64,000 nucleotides of DNA from contig NZ_JAHEAG010000014.1 of NCBI RefSeq assembly GCF_018596315.1, forward strand, positions 62,001-126,000, in the 5' to 3' direction. The position numbers were made by a program, and so were the translations under genes. The stretch is from Bradyrhizobium sp. SRL28. Its GTDB lineage: Bacteria; Pseudomonadota; Alphaproteobacteria; Rhizobiales; Xanthobacteraceae. Below, piece by piece: positions 9,862-17,840 of the stretch. The notes beneath the pieces are model-generated. The model saw only the letters and a program-made list of their open reading frames with translations, was not told the DNA's origin and searched no databases. Numbering within the stretch: position 1 is the first letter of the stretch; the number at the start of each line of letters is the position of its first letter.

Positions 9862-10772
9862 GCGCGCGCCGCATCTTTGCGCAGCCGGCGCGCTATGCCG
9901 CCATCGCGCCATACCTCTGGATGGTGCTGTTCTTCCTGGTGCCGTTCGGCTTCGTGCTGAAGATCAGCCTGTCGCAGACCGCGATCGCGCAGCCGCCGTA
10001 TGTCCCGTTGTTCGATTTCAGCGAAGGATGGGCGGCGATCAAGGCGGCCTTCGCGCAGCTTTCGCTGGATAATTTCAAACTGCTGGTCTCGGACAGTCTC
10101 TACATCAGCTCTTACCTGCGCAGCCTCGTCGTTGCGGTGACCTCGACATTGATCCTGCTGTTGATCGGTTACCCCATCGCCTATGGCATGGCGCGGCTGC
10201 CGCAGCGCTGGCAGGCGATTGCGATGATGCTGGTGATCGTGCCGTTCTGGACCTCGTTCCTGATCCGCATCTATGCCTGGATCAATATTTTGCAGCATGA
10301 CGGGCTGTTGAATAAGGTTCTGCTCGCGTTGCATCTGGTCTCGACGCCGGTGGTGTGGCTGTCGACCGACACCGCGATGTATATCGGCATCGTCTATTCC
10401 TACCTGCCGTTCATGATCCTGCCGCTCTATGCAACGCTCGCCAGGATGGAGTCCTCGCTGCTGGAAGCCGCAAGCGACCTCGGCGCGTCGCCGCTACGGT
10501 CCTTCTGGCTGGTGACGTTTCCGCTGTCCCTGCCGGGGGTCGGCGCCGGTGCGCTGCTATGCTTCATCCCGATCGTCGGCGAGTTCGTGATTCCCGATCT
10601 GCTCGCCGGCTCGAGTTCGATGATGATCGGCCAGACGTTGTGGCTGGAATTCTTCACCAACAAGGACTGGCCGGTCGCCGCCGCCGCCGCTGTCGCATTG
10701 CTGGTGCTGCTCGTGCCGCCATTACTGCTCTACGACCGGCTGCAGCGCCGCACGCTCGGAGGAGCGAACTGA
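9858..10772 (+). CDS. potB: Spermidine/putrescine-type ABC transporter permease (PotB-like)
   Basis: Inner-membrane permease of 304 residues with about six helices, forming the channel with the PotC-like partner. The first helix follows a short cytoplasmic N-terminus (APYLWMVLFFLVPFGFVLK). The EAA loop that contacts the ATPase is seen around SSLLEAASDLGASPLRSFW. The start ATG 9858 overlaps the stop of the ATPase gene by four bases and its own stop overlaps the following ATG, a tightly coupled operon arrangement. Subunit identity rests on order and homology; substrate is unknown. Confidence 0.87.
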   Translation: MSARRIFAQPARYAAIAPYLWMVLFFLVPFGFVLKISLSQTAIAQPPYVPLFDFSEGWAAIKAAFAQLSLDNFKLLVSDSLYISSYLRSLVVAVTSTLILLLIGYPIAYGMARLPQRWQAIAMMLVIVPFWTSFLIRIYAWINILQHDGLLNKVLLALHLVSTPVVWLSTDTAMYIGIVYSYLPFMILPLYATLARMESSLLEAASDLGASPLRSFWLVTFPLSLPGVGAGALLCFIPIVGEFVIPDLLAGSSSMMIGQTLWLEFFTNKDWPVAAAAAVALLVLLVPPLLLYDRLQRRTLGGAN

Positions 10773-11587
10773 TGGGCCGCAAGGCCAACAGGCTATCGCC
10801 GTTCAACATCACCGCGCTCGCGCTGGGGATGGCGTTTCTGTATCTGCCGATCGTTATCCTCGTCATCTACTCCTTCAACGATTCGCGGCTGGTCACGGTG
10901 TGGGGCGGCTGGTCGTTGCGCTGGTATCGCGAGTTCTTCAACGACCGCGCGATGCTCGATGCGGCCTGGATGAGCCTTCGTGTCGCCGCGGTATCAGCCA
11001 CGATCGCGACGCTGCTCGGCACGCTGGCGGCGGTCGGGCTGGTCCGCGGCGAGCGCTTCAGGGGCCGGTCGCTATTGTCAGGCATGCTCTATGCGCCGCT
11101 GGTGATGCCGGAGGTGATCTCGGGGCTTTCCCTGCTGTTGCTGTTCGTGGCGCTGAACGCCGAACGCGGCTTCTGGACGGTGACGATCGCCCACACCACG
11201 CTGACCATGTGCTTCGTGACCGTTGTGGTGCAGTCGCGCCTCGCCTCGCTCGACCGCAGCCTGGAGGAGGCCGCGATGGATCTCGGCTGCGATCCGGTGC
11301 AGGCGTTTCTTCGCGTAACGCTGCCGCTGATCATCCCGGCGATTGCCGCCGGCTGGATGCTGGCCTTCACGCTCTCGCTCGACGACGTCGTGATCGCGAG
11401 CTTCACCACTGGTCCGGGCTCGGCGACGCTGCCGATCCGGATCTATTCCGAAGTGCGGCTGGGCGTGAAGCCCGAGATCAACGCGATCTGCACCATGGTG
11501 ATCGCGCTGATCGCGGTGATCATCGTGATCGCTTCACTCGTCTCGAAACTGTCGAGCTCGGAGGCTAAGAGCGCGGCGCCGCTGTAG
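10772..11587 (+). CDS. potC: Spermidine/putrescine-type ABC transporter permease (PotC-like)
   Basis: Second permease subunit, 271 residues, about six membrane helices, with the EAA loop around LEEAAMDLGCDPVQAFLRVT. It begins at ATG 10772, sharing a base with the stop of the PotB-like gene. It is the last gene of the operon: the next 100 bases hold a long palindromic repeat and then the 3' end of an opposing gene. The operon lacks a PotD-type binding protein, which must be encoded elsewhere or be replaced by another periplasmic protein. Confidence 0.86.
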   Translation: MGRKANRLSPFNITALALGMAFLYLPIVILVIYSFNDSRLVTVWGGWSLRWYREFFNDRAMLDAAWMSLRVAAVSATIATLLGTLAAVGLVRGERFRGRSLLSGMLYAPLVMPEVISGLSLLLLFVALNAERGFWTVTIAHTTLTMCFVTVVVQSRLASLDRSLEEAAMDLGCDPVQAFLRVTLPLIIPAIAAGWMLAFTLSLDDVVIASFTTGPGSATLPIRIYSEVRLGVKPEINAICTMVIALIAVIIVIASLVSKLSSSEAKSAAPL

Positions 11588-11592
11588 CTCTC

Positions 11593-11674
11593 CGTCATTG
11601 CGAGCGAAGCGAAGCAATCCACCTCTCCACGCGGGGAGATGGATTGCTTCGTCGCTACGCTCCTCGCAATGACG
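11593..11674. repeat. Palindromic REP-like element between convergent genes
   Basis: An imperfect palindrome of about 82 bases starts with CGTCATTGCGAGCGAAGCGA and ends with its near reverse complement. It sits exactly between the convergent PotC-like and MalG-like genes and could fold into a strong hairpin in either transcript. A second member of the same family is at 43532-43643. Such elements are abundant in Bradyrhizobium and relatives. Confidence 0.8.
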
Positions 11675-11688
11675 TTGAAAGATAACGT

Positions 11689-12540
11689 TCAAGATTTGAC
11701 CGCGCCCGCGGTCAGTCCCCCCACCATGTAGCGCTTGAACGCGTAGTAGATCGCGGCCGGCGGCAGTGCGTAGATGAAGCCGGTGGTCATCAGCAATTCC
11801 CACGGCGAGTCGTCCGCCGCGAGGAAGTTGCCGAGCGCGACGGGAAGCGTGATCTCGGTGTCCTTCGAGAGCAGCAGGAAGGCGTAGAGATACTCGTTCC
11901 AGGCGAGCAGGATCGCGTAGGTGCCGATCGCGACCAGCGAGGGCATCATCAGCGGCACATAGACCAGGCGGAACAATTGCAGCGTGGTGGCGCCGTCCAT
12001 GGTGGCGGCTTCGTCGAGTTCGACCGGCAGCTTGTCGGAGGCCTGCTTCAGCACCCAGATCGCATAGGGCGAGGCGATCGTCACCATCGCCAGGATCAGC
12101 GACCAGTGATTGTTCAAGAGGCCGTAAGTACCCATCGTCCGGTACATCGGCACGGCAAGGAACGCCGCCGGAATGAAATAGGTGAGCAGCGCCAGATTCA
12201 TCACCCACCGGCCGCCGGGCGTGCGCAGCCGCGAGATCGAGAACGCGGCCGCGGTCGCGATCAGCAGCGTCAGCGCGCCCGCGGAAAGCGCTATCACCAC
12301 CGAATTCCAGAACTGAATCCAGAAATCGCGCAGGAAGTAATGCTGCTGGTAGAACACGATGTGAAAATTATGCAGCGTCGGATGATCCGGCCAGAGCTTG
12401 CCGGAGAACGCATCCTGCTTCGGCGAGATCGCGAACAGGAACATGTGGTAGATCGGCACCATGGTCCAGATCAGCACGGGAATGCCGATCAGCAGCAGCT
12501 TTGCTTCGGTGCCGATTTCGCGGAGTGTTGGCAGCTTCAT
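11689..12540 (-). CDS. Sugar-type ABC transporter permease (MalG-like)
   Basis: Inner-membrane permease of 283 residues with six predicted helices and the EAA loop near LDEAATMDGATTLQLFRL, placing it in the carbohydrate-uptake (CUT1) group. The ATG at 12540 overlaps the stop of the preceding permease gene by four bases (ATGA), so both are translated together. It is the last gene of a binding-protein/permease/permease operon that lacks an ATPase; CUT1 systems often share one ATPase made elsewhere. Substrate unknown. Confidence 0.86.
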   Translation of the reverse strand: MKLPTLREIGTEAKLLLIGIPVLIWTMVPIYHMFLFAISPKQDAFSGKLWPDHPTLHNFHIVFYQQHYFLRDFWIQFWNSVVIALSAGALTLLIATAAAFSISRLRTPGGRWVMNLALLTYFIPAAFLAVPMYRTMGTYGLLNNHWSLILAMVTIASPYAIWVLKQASDKLPVELDEAATMDGATTLQLFRLVYVPLMMPSLVAIGTYAILLAWNEYLYAFLLLSKDTEITLPVALGNFLAADDSPWELLMTTGFIYALPPAAIYYAFKRYMVGGLTAGAVKS

Positions 12541-13412
12541 CGCGACAACCGTTTCATCATGAAATAGACCAGCGGCAGCACGAACGGCAGCGCGCAGACG
12601 ATGGATGCCATCGCCAGCGAGAGCTGATCGAGCCGGAGATAGCGGATGCCGAGCGTGGCCAGCACGTGGGTGAGATCGGCGGGGCCGCCGCCGGTGAGCA
12701 GATAGACGCTGTTGAAATCGCCGAGTGTCCAGATCATCGAGAGCAGCGTGCAGGTGATGTAGAGCGTCTGCATCGACGGCCAGGTGATGAAGCGGAACTT
12801 CTGCCACCAGCTCGCGCCGTCGACCTCGGCCGCCTCATAGAGATCGTGCGAAATGGCGAGCCGCCCGGTCATCAGGATCAGCGTCCAGAACGGCAGCGAT
12901 TTCCAGATGTGCACGGCGATCGCCATCGAAAGCGCCACCGTCGGATCGTTCAGCCAGTTCGGGCCGTCTTCGCCGGTGAGCCTGAAGATCAGCGTATTGA
13001 TCATGCCCCATTCGGGATTGAGCATGAAGCGCACGGACAGGATGGTCGGAATCGACGGCACCGCCCAGGGCAGGATGAACAGCACCGACAGCCATTTGAT
13101 CCAGGTGCGCTGCTGCGCGAAGAAGCCGGACAAAAACAGCGCGATCGCCATCTTGAGATTGATGCCGACCACGAGGAAGATCAGCGTGTTGACGGCGGCG
13201 CGCGCGAAGATCGGGTCGTGCCAGAGCGCGACATAGCTCGCCGGATGCCGCGCCAGCCACAGCCCGTAGCCGATCGGATAGACCACGAAGGCGAGAAACA
13301 CGAGGATATAGGGCGCCAGCAGTACGATGCCCCAGACCTGCGGGGTCGTCAGCCGGGACGAGAGTGGCGGGCTAGCTATTGCAGCATCGGAGCCCGAAAC
13401 CGTGATTGCCAT
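12537..13412 (-). CDS. Sugar-type ABC transporter permease (MalF-like)
   Basis: Permease subunit of 291 residues, about six helices, with the EAA loop around LYEAAEVDGASWWQKFRF. It starts at ATG 13412 and is separated from the upstream binding-protein gene by a 301-base gap full of repeats. The first four codons and leader of this gene are duplicated 202 bases upstream (see repeats at 13401 and 13603). It partners with the MalG-like protein. No substrate can be deduced. Confidence 0.86.
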   Translation of the reverse strand: MAITVSGSDAAIASPPLSSRLTTPQVWGIVLLAPYILVFLAFVVYPIGYGLWLARHPASYVALWHDPIFARAAVNTLIFLVVGINLKMAIALFLSGFFAQQRTWIKWLSVLFILPWAVPSIPTILSVRFMLNPEWGMINTLIFRLTGEDGPNWLNDPTVALSMAIAVHIWKSLPFWTLILMTGRLAISHDLYEAAEVDGASWWQKFRFITWPSMQTLYITCTLLSMIWTLGDFNSVYLLTGGGPADLTHVLATLGIRYLRLDQLSLAMASIVCALPFVLPLVYFMMKRLSR

Positions 13413-13425
13413 ACGTTTACTCTTA
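13401..13425. repeat. Direct repeat, copy 1 (start of permease gene)
   Basis: A 25-base sequence covering the first codons and leader of the MalF-like gene recurs exactly at 13603-13627. Similarity continues in diverged form into the following GC-rich palindrome, so the original duplicated unit was probably about 60-75 bases or longer. Confidence 0.8.
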
Positions 13426-13451
13426 GAACGAGATGCCGGCCGTAGCTACGC

Positions 13452-13574
13452 CGTCGTCCCTGCGAACGCAGGGACCCATAACCACAGGCTTTTGTTGTTG
13501 CGCACAAGCCGTCGACCACCCCCGTCCACAACGACCGCCGCAGCGTATGGGTCCCTGCTTTCGCAGGGACGACG
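13452..13574. repeat. Palindromic element with GTCCCTGCG hairpin ends
   Basis: The sequence begins with CGTCGTCCCTGCGAACGCAG and ends with the inverse pattern (CTTTCGCAGGGACGACG), giving a long-range inverted repeat whose ends are themselves small hairpins. It lies in the gap between the binding-protein and permease genes and may differentially stabilise the upstream part of the mRNA. Confidence 0.7.
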
Positions 13575-13602
13575 CGGACAGTATCGTGTGGTCGTCCCCT
13601 AG

Positions 13603-13627
13603 CGTGATTGCCATACGTTTACTCTTA
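13603..13627. repeat. Direct repeat, copy 2 (duplicated permease start)
   Basis: Exact second copy of 13401-13425. On the minus strand it contains a decoy start (ATG GCA ATC ACG) that opens an unrelated frame of 63 residues, which I regard as non-genic. A second small hairpin with GTCCCTGCG follows at about 13654-13680. Confidence 0.8.
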
Positions 13628-13713
13628 AGAAGGAGACGCCGGCCGCGGCTACGCCGTCCCTGCGTTCGGCAGGGACGACGGACATACTTTCGCGGCGGCC
13701 GGCATCGGTTACA

Positions 13714-15099
13714 TCAACCCGCGACCTGCTTGATGCGGGCGATCAGTTCGTCGACGGCCTTGTCGACCGGCACCTTCTCGCTCACCACGCGGTTCATCGC
13801 CTTGGCCCAGGCGTTCTCGTTGTTGAGGATCGTGAACTTCCAGTTCTTGGTGAAGTCGAACGGCGTGGTGCCGCCGGTGAACTGATTGTACACCGCCTTG
13901 CGATGGCGGTCAGCCTGCCAAAACGGGCTCTGCTGGCTGGCCGTCGTCACCGGGAACCAGCGGCCCAGCGCGCCTTCGATATAGGGCCGGACGTTCTCTT
14001 CCTGCAGCAGGAACTTGATGAACTCCTTGCCCTCGGCCTTGTTCTTGGCGACCGTGAACATCAGCCCGGTCTTGACGTCGGAGCGGTACTTGATCGGGGT
14101 ACCGTCCGGCTTGTTCGGGAACGAGGCGGTGATGATGGTCTCGTCATAGTTCTTCTTGCCCTGCGCCCGCTGTTCCGGTGTCAGCGCCGGGTTGTTGGCG
14201 TCGTCGAGCCATTTCGCCGCGATCGAGATCGTGAAGTTGTGCGTCATCACGATCGTCTTGTTGTGGAAGGCGACGTTGTTGTCCGGATCCTTCCAGGTGG
14301 TGGAGGAGGGCGGCGTGCAGCCCTTGATGTAGGTATCGGTGTAATCCTTCATCGCCTTGATCAGGTTTTCCCGGACTTTGGGATCGTCGACCGTAAGCTT
14401 GCCGTCGTCGTCGACGAGCTTGACGTTGTAGGCGTCCATGAAGGTGTAGAACGACTGGAACGAGTCGGTGGATTCCACGCCCATCGGCTGGCCGACGGCG
14501 TAGACGCGCTGACCTGTGGCCTTGCGGCTGGCGGACTGCACCTTGTCGCACCAGAACGACCAGTAGTCTTCCCACTTGGTTGGGATGTCGCTCTGCTTGA
14601 AGCCGGCCTGCTCCAGCAAGTCCTGCCAGATCTGAACGTGCATGCTCTGCTGCTTGATCGGGAAGCCGTAATAGGCCTTCTTCTTGGCGACGTCGTTATA
14701 GAGCAGCGCTGTTTCCAGCGTGTTCGGCGCGAACGCCGATTTCATCGGCGTCAGGATGTCGCCGAGATCCTCGAGCTTGCCCTCGAACGCCCATTTTCCC
14801 TGCGCCTGCACGTCGTAGCTGTCGGAATAGGCGACATCGGGCACGGTGCCGGAATCCAGCGCCGCCACCGTCTTCGGGATCATGTCCTGAATCGCGTATT
14901 GCGACAGTTCGACCTTGATGCCGGTCTTGGCTTCGAATTTCTTGATCGCCTCCAGGAGGGCGTCGTCCTCGGATTTGTAAAAGCCCTTGCCGAACCAGAC
15001 GGTGATGGTCTTTTGCTGGGCGAGCGCGGGTGCAGTGGCGTAAAACAGCCCGACCGCAGCGACCGCGAGTGAAAGCCCACCTAATTTTTTGGATATCAC
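13714..15099 (-). CDS. Extracellular solute-binding protein of a sugar-type ABC importer
   Basis: Periplasmic binding protein of 461 residues. It begins with a clear signal peptide (LAVAAVGLFYATAPALAQQ; cleavage after about residue 27) followed by a type 1 carbohydrate-binding fold pattern (ITVWFGKGFYKSEDDALLEAIKKFE). The start is GTG 15099, with GGGAG six bases upstream. It heads the operon with the two permeases. No ligand can be predicted from sequence alone. Confidence 0.85.
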   Translation of the reverse strand: MISKKLGGLSLAVAAVGLFYATAPALAQQKTITVWFGKGFYKSEDDALLEAIKKFEAKTGIKVELSQYAIQDMIPKTVAALDSGTVPDVAYSDSYDVQAQGKWAFEGKLEDLGDILTPMKSAFAPNTLETALLYNDVAKKKAYYGFPIKQQSMHVQIWQDLLEQAGFKQSDIPTKWEDYWSFWCDKVQSASRKATGQRVYAVGQPMGVESTDSFQSFYTFMDAYNVKLVDDDGKLTVDDPKVRENLIKAMKDYTDTYIKGCTPPSSTTWKDPDNNVAFHNKTIVMTHNFTISIAAKWLDDANNPALTPEQRAQGKKNYDETIITASFPNKPDGTPIKYRSDVKTGLMFTVAKNKAEGKEFIKFLLQEENVRPYIEGALGRWFPVTTASQQSPFWQADRHRKAVYNQFTGGTTPFDFTKNWKFTILNNENAWAKAMNRVVSEKVPVDKAVDELIARIKQVAG

Positions 15100-15497
15100 G
15101 TTGTTCTCCCTTAAAACGCCGGCTTATTAACCGGTTAGCTAATGATAGCGCAACCATCAGGCGTTATCCAGATGGAGCAGGACAAACTTCTGTAGGGGGA
15201 CATTCCGGGCGCAAATACGGCAAACCGTCGAGAGTGCACCTCGGCGTTTTGGTTCAATCATTTTTTGGTTCAATCATATTGCGCCCTCGGATACCGGAAG
15301 CGGGGGAGTTGGCTGACCGCATGGCGCAAACCCGCGTTCTCGCGGCGCGATTGGTCAAGGGCGACGCGGCGCTCCGGGTTTGCCTGCCAGCACCGCCGGG
15401 TTCAAGCGGCGACCTCCCGGCCGCGCCGAGCGCGGCCAACATCGCCGACGGACCGCCGGTGACCACGTGAAACGCTTTTGCTGGGGCCAGCGATCAC
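15100..15497. other. Intergenic region with a short tandem repeat
   Basis: Upstream region of the binding-protein operon. The 15-base sequence TTTTGGTTCAATCAT occurs twice in near-tandem, at 15247-15261 and 15263-15277. I see no convincing gene; the ORFs here lack ribosome-binding sites and family resemblance. Confidence 0.5.
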
Positions 15498-15635
15498 ATG
15501 AGCCGCGCAGGCGGCGTCGCGGAAAGCCAATTCGACATCGAACAAATCTGCATCAAAGTTTGCCGCGAGCGCGTGCTCGATCACCACAGTGATCTGGCCG
15601 ACATCGCGCGAGCGATCGCGAGCAAGAGGGCGTGA
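15498..15635 (+). CDS. Possible small protein, unknown
   Basis: A 45-residue frame from ATG 15498 to TGA 15635. The translation is polar and probably helical, with EQICIKVCRERVL in the middle and DLADIARAIASKRA at the end. No strong ribosome-binding site is visible and no domain is recognised. It lies in the mosaic region between the sugar importer and the toxin-antitoxin genes. It could be a fragment of a larger ancestral gene or chance coding. Confidence 0.3.
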   Translation: MSRAGGVAESQFDIEQICIKVCRERVLDHHSDLADIARAIASKRA

Positions 15636-15728
15636 CGCTGATCAGCAGTTAAGCGGCATGATGACAGATCGTTCGGAGGCGTTCCCCTGGCCACGCGCTC
15701 GGGCATTTCGCCAGCCTATGCCGTTCTT

Positions 15729-15923
15729 TCAACTGTGATTGGACGGTGCCGCGATGGTCTTGAACTTGGCGGAGGTGCCGGCTGACGGTTCCTCCAGGAA
15801 CTCCGTCACGAAGTGACGGGCATAATCAAGGACTGTCAAAGCCTCGGCAGTATTATCGGGTAGCTGCGAGACAATCATGATCGCCTGACGGCGCAGATGG
15901 TTGTGTTCTTGCGAATTTGGCAT
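15729..15923 (-). CDS. Small hypothetical protein (64 aa)
   Basis: The start is set by a strong ribosome-binding site: AAGGAG lies seven bases before ATG 15923. The 64-residue product is soluble and amphipathic (RRQAIMIVSQLPDNTAEALTV, then LDYARHFVTEFLEEP), suggestive of two or three helices. It has no signal peptide or known motif that I recognise. The good start signal and even composition favour a real gene, probably genus-level. Confidence 0.55.
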   Translation of the reverse strand: MPNSQEHNHLRRQAIMIVSQLPDNTAEALTVLDYARHFVTEFLEEPSAGTSAKFKTIAAPSNHS

Positions 15924-16292
15924 TCCCAAACTCCTTCCCACACCGGTCCCAAAGCCCCCATCGTCGGCCGCCGCCGCCTTGCCGGATTGACGTCGAAATG
16001 CGGGGAAGATTGGGCGGCCCGCGGGCCGAAATGCGCACAGGTGACGCCGGGCGGGCTGTGCTGTGCTGTGCTTTTAGCTGGGAACAGCCCCCTCCTGGCG
16101 CAGCAAGTAGCCCGCAGAGGGATATGCGGGATCCACTTGCTGGCTGGCCGTTAACGAATGCCGCTAAGCCGCGGCCATGAACTGAACGTGGGCGTTGCAT
16201 AGGACGGCAGAGGGTTGCAGGGCCAGCGCTGGGGCTGGATCTGTACTAAGCTTCTTTCAACCCATGAATGGTTGGGTTTAACGGAGTGGATT
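15924..16292. other. Intergenic region with a repeat copy
   Basis: A gap of about 370 bases between divergent genes. It contains one copy of the AGCAAGTAGCCCGCA element (16101-16130) and the start signals of both flanking genes. Two overlapping plus-strand frames near 15897-16180 lack start signals and look like chance. Confidence 0.5.
16101..16130. repeat. Short palindromic element, copy 1 of 3
   Basis: Diverged copy of the sequence CAGCAAGTAGCCCGCA...GATATGCGGG; the CCCGCA and TGCGGG ends form a hairpin. The other copies are at 17053-17088 and 21374-21409, all in the 16-21 kb mosaic region. Confidence 0.7.
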
Positions 16293-17048
16293 GTGAGGCG
16301 ACGTGAGTTCATCGCGCTCCTCGGCAGCGCGGCGGCAATGCGACCAGTCAGCGCGCATGCGCAGCGCCCGCCAGAGCGGATCCTCTATTTCACATACTCG
16401 GCCGGCTACCGGCATGATGTCATACCGCTTTCCAAGGCAATCCTGACGCAGCTTGGAAGCAATTCGGGGGTCTTTGAAGTCACTGCAACGGAAGACACGT
16501 CTGAATTTTCCACCGAAAACCTCCAGCGCTACGCCGCGGTGATGTTCTTCACGTCAGGAGAACTTCCGATGCGCGACGCGCAAAAGACAGCTCTTCTCAA
16601 CTTTGTGCGTTCGGGCCGTGGCTTCCTCGGCGTTCATTCGGCGACGGACACATTCTACTCCTGGCCTGACTATCTCGATCTGGTCGGCGGCTATTTTAAT
16701 GGTCATCCCTGGCATCAGGCCGTGACGATCGAGGTGGTCGATCCCAGTGATCCCCTGGTGGCTTTTCTCGGGAATTCATTGCAAGTCGAGGACGAGATCT
16801 ACCAAATCAGCGACTTCGACTATCGTGGATCACGCGTGCTCCTGCGCCTCGACCCTAGCTCGGTGGACCTTGGCAGGAGCGGCGTGCATCAACGATTCTA
16901 TGGATGGCCGCTCGCATGGACGCGAACCTACGGCGAGGGGCGCGTATTCTATACGGCGCTGGGCCACGAGCCGTCAGTCTGGCAGGACGCCCGCTACCAG
17001 CGAATCCTAGCGAATGCTATCCTTTGGTCTATTCGACGGTCGCCCTAG
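16293..17048 (+). CDS. Exported ThuA-like protein
   Basis: Member of the ThuA/trehalose-utilisation fold group, a glutamine-amidotransferase-like domain of uncertain activity. The N-terminus RRREFIALLGSAAAM followed by AHAQ is a twin-arginine export signal, so the protein should act in the periplasm. The fold is supported by ILYFTYSAGYRHDVIP, YAAVMFFTSGELP, GRGFLGVHSATDTFYSW and YGEGRVFYTALGHE. I chose GTG 16293 because GGAG lies six bases upstream and the Tat motif then follows directly; the longer frame from 16215 has no start signal. Length 251 residues, normal for the family. Confidence 0.78.
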   Translation: MRRREFIALLGSAAAMRPVSAHAQRPPERILYFTYSAGYRHDVIPLSKAILTQLGSNSGVFEVTATEDTSEFSTENLQRYAAVMFFTSGELPMRDAQKTALLNFVRSGRGFLGVHSATDTFYSWPDYLDLVGGYFNGHPWHQAVTIEVVDPSDPLVAFLGNSLQVEDEIYQISDFDYRGSRVLLRLDPSSVDLGRSGVHQRFYGWPLAWTRTYGEGRVFYTALGHEPSVWQDARYQRILANAILWSIRRSP

Positions 17049-17052
17049 CAAG

Positions 17053-17088
17053 CAGCAAGTAGCCCGCATGAGCGCAGCGATATGCGGG
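17053..17088. repeat. Short palindromic element, copy 2 of 3
   Basis: CAGCAAGTAGCCCGCATGAG and the following bases to GCGGG, directly downstream of the ThuA-like gene. Nearly identical to the copy at 21374-21409. Confidence 0.75.
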
Positions 17089-17149
17089 GAACTAGATAGC
17101 GAAGGCCCCGAATGTTTCCGCGCTCATCCGGGCCATGCTCGCTGATGCG

Positions 17150-17431
17150 TCAGGCCGCCGATAGCCGCACGCGGAATTTGCTGCCGGTGGCTTCCGCGTA
17201 GCGCAGGAGCGTCTTGGTGCTTGGAAGCGTGTGACCGTTTTCAAGCCGCGCGATGGTCGATTGGCTGGTGCCCATCCGGGCCGCAAGCTCGGTCTGCGAC
17301 AAGCCCGCACGCAGGCGAGCCCTGAGCAACTCGGCGGCAATCTCGAACTCCGGCGCGAGCGCTTCATACTCGGCCTTGACCTTCGGGTTGGCGAGCAGGC
17401 GGGCTTTGAGCTTTTCAAACTGAATGGTCAT
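17150..17431 (-). CDS. higA: HigA-type antitoxin (Xre-family DNA-binding protein)
   Basis: Helix-turn-helix protein of 93 residues that should neutralise the adjacent toxin and repress the pair. The Cro/C1-type motif is at about residues 42-80 (LRAGLSQTELAARMGTSQST, then IARLENGHTLPS). The ATG at 17431 overlaps the toxin stop codon (ATGA). Toxin-first order is typical of HigBA rather than of classical RelBE. Autoregulation probably acts through the palindrome at 17761-17778. Confidence 0.85.
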   Translation of the reverse strand: MTIQFEKLKARLLANPKVKAEYEALAPEFEIAAELLRARLRAGLSQTELAARMGTSQSTIARLENGHTLPSTKTLLRYAEATGSKFRVRLSAA

Positions 17432-17751
17432 GTGATCTCCTTTGCTCGCCGCAGCGCGAGTTCGATCTCGGTGCGCGGCGTCTTCTGCGTCTTCTTCACG
17501 AAAGCGCGAACCACGACGACCCTTCTGCCGATCGCCGTGACATAAAGCGCGCGGGCAATTCCATCGCGTCCCGTCAAACGCAACTCCCAGAGCTTCCCTT
17601 CGAGGTGCTTCACGTGCGGTTCGCTCAGGCTTTCCAGCCCCGCTGACGTGATCCGCTCGGCGAGTCGCAAAAACCGCGCCTGCATGTCGGCCGGAAGGAC
17701 GGCGATCTCTGCGGCGACGGTTTCGTCGAGGATTTCAACTCGCCGAGGCAC
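17428..17751 (-). CDS. higB: HigB/RelE-type toxin (Gp49-like)
   Basis: Small basic protein of 107 residues of the RelE/ParE fold; the family cleaves mRNA on the ribosome. The core LEGKLWELRLTGRDGIARAL, followed by RRVVVVRAFVKKTQKTP, is characteristic of the phage Gp49-like subgroup. The apparent start is GTG 17751. TATAAT lies only five bases upstream on the coding strand, so the transcript may be leaderless. It overlaps the antitoxin gene by four bases. Confidence 0.82.
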   Translation of the reverse strand: MPRRVEILDETVAAEIAVLPADMQARFLRLAERITSAGLESLSEPHVKHLEGKLWELRLTGRDGIARALYVTAIGRRVVVVRAFVKKTQKTPRTEIELALRRAKEIT

Positions 17752-17756
17752 GGCTG

Positions 17757-17778
17757 ATTATATCTCAATTTTGAGATA
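17757..17778 (-). promoter_or_regulatory. Promoter and operator palindrome of the HigBA module
   Basis: TATCTCAA-tt-TTGAGATA (17761-17778) is a perfect 8-bp inverted repeat. On the minus strand it runs directly into TATAAT (17757-17762), a consensus -10 box just before the toxin GTG. A repressor bound here would cover the -10/-35 spacer, as expected for antitoxin autoregulation. Confidence 0.65.
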
Positions 17779-17840
17779 AAGAAAAGAGGCAGGGTCATGC
17801 GGAGGCCGCTGTCTTTCAATGGCCGCCGACTGAGGCGGCC

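Noticed and set aside
13423..13614. 63-residue minus-strand ORF sharing MAIT with the permease
   Set aside because: It begins in the duplicated leader and then reads through palindromic repeat sequence; no independent support for coding.
15897..16180. Two overlapping plus-strand frames upstream of the ThuA-like gene
   Set aside because: They are antisense to a better-supported small gene, lack ribosome-binding sites and run into the repeat at 16101.
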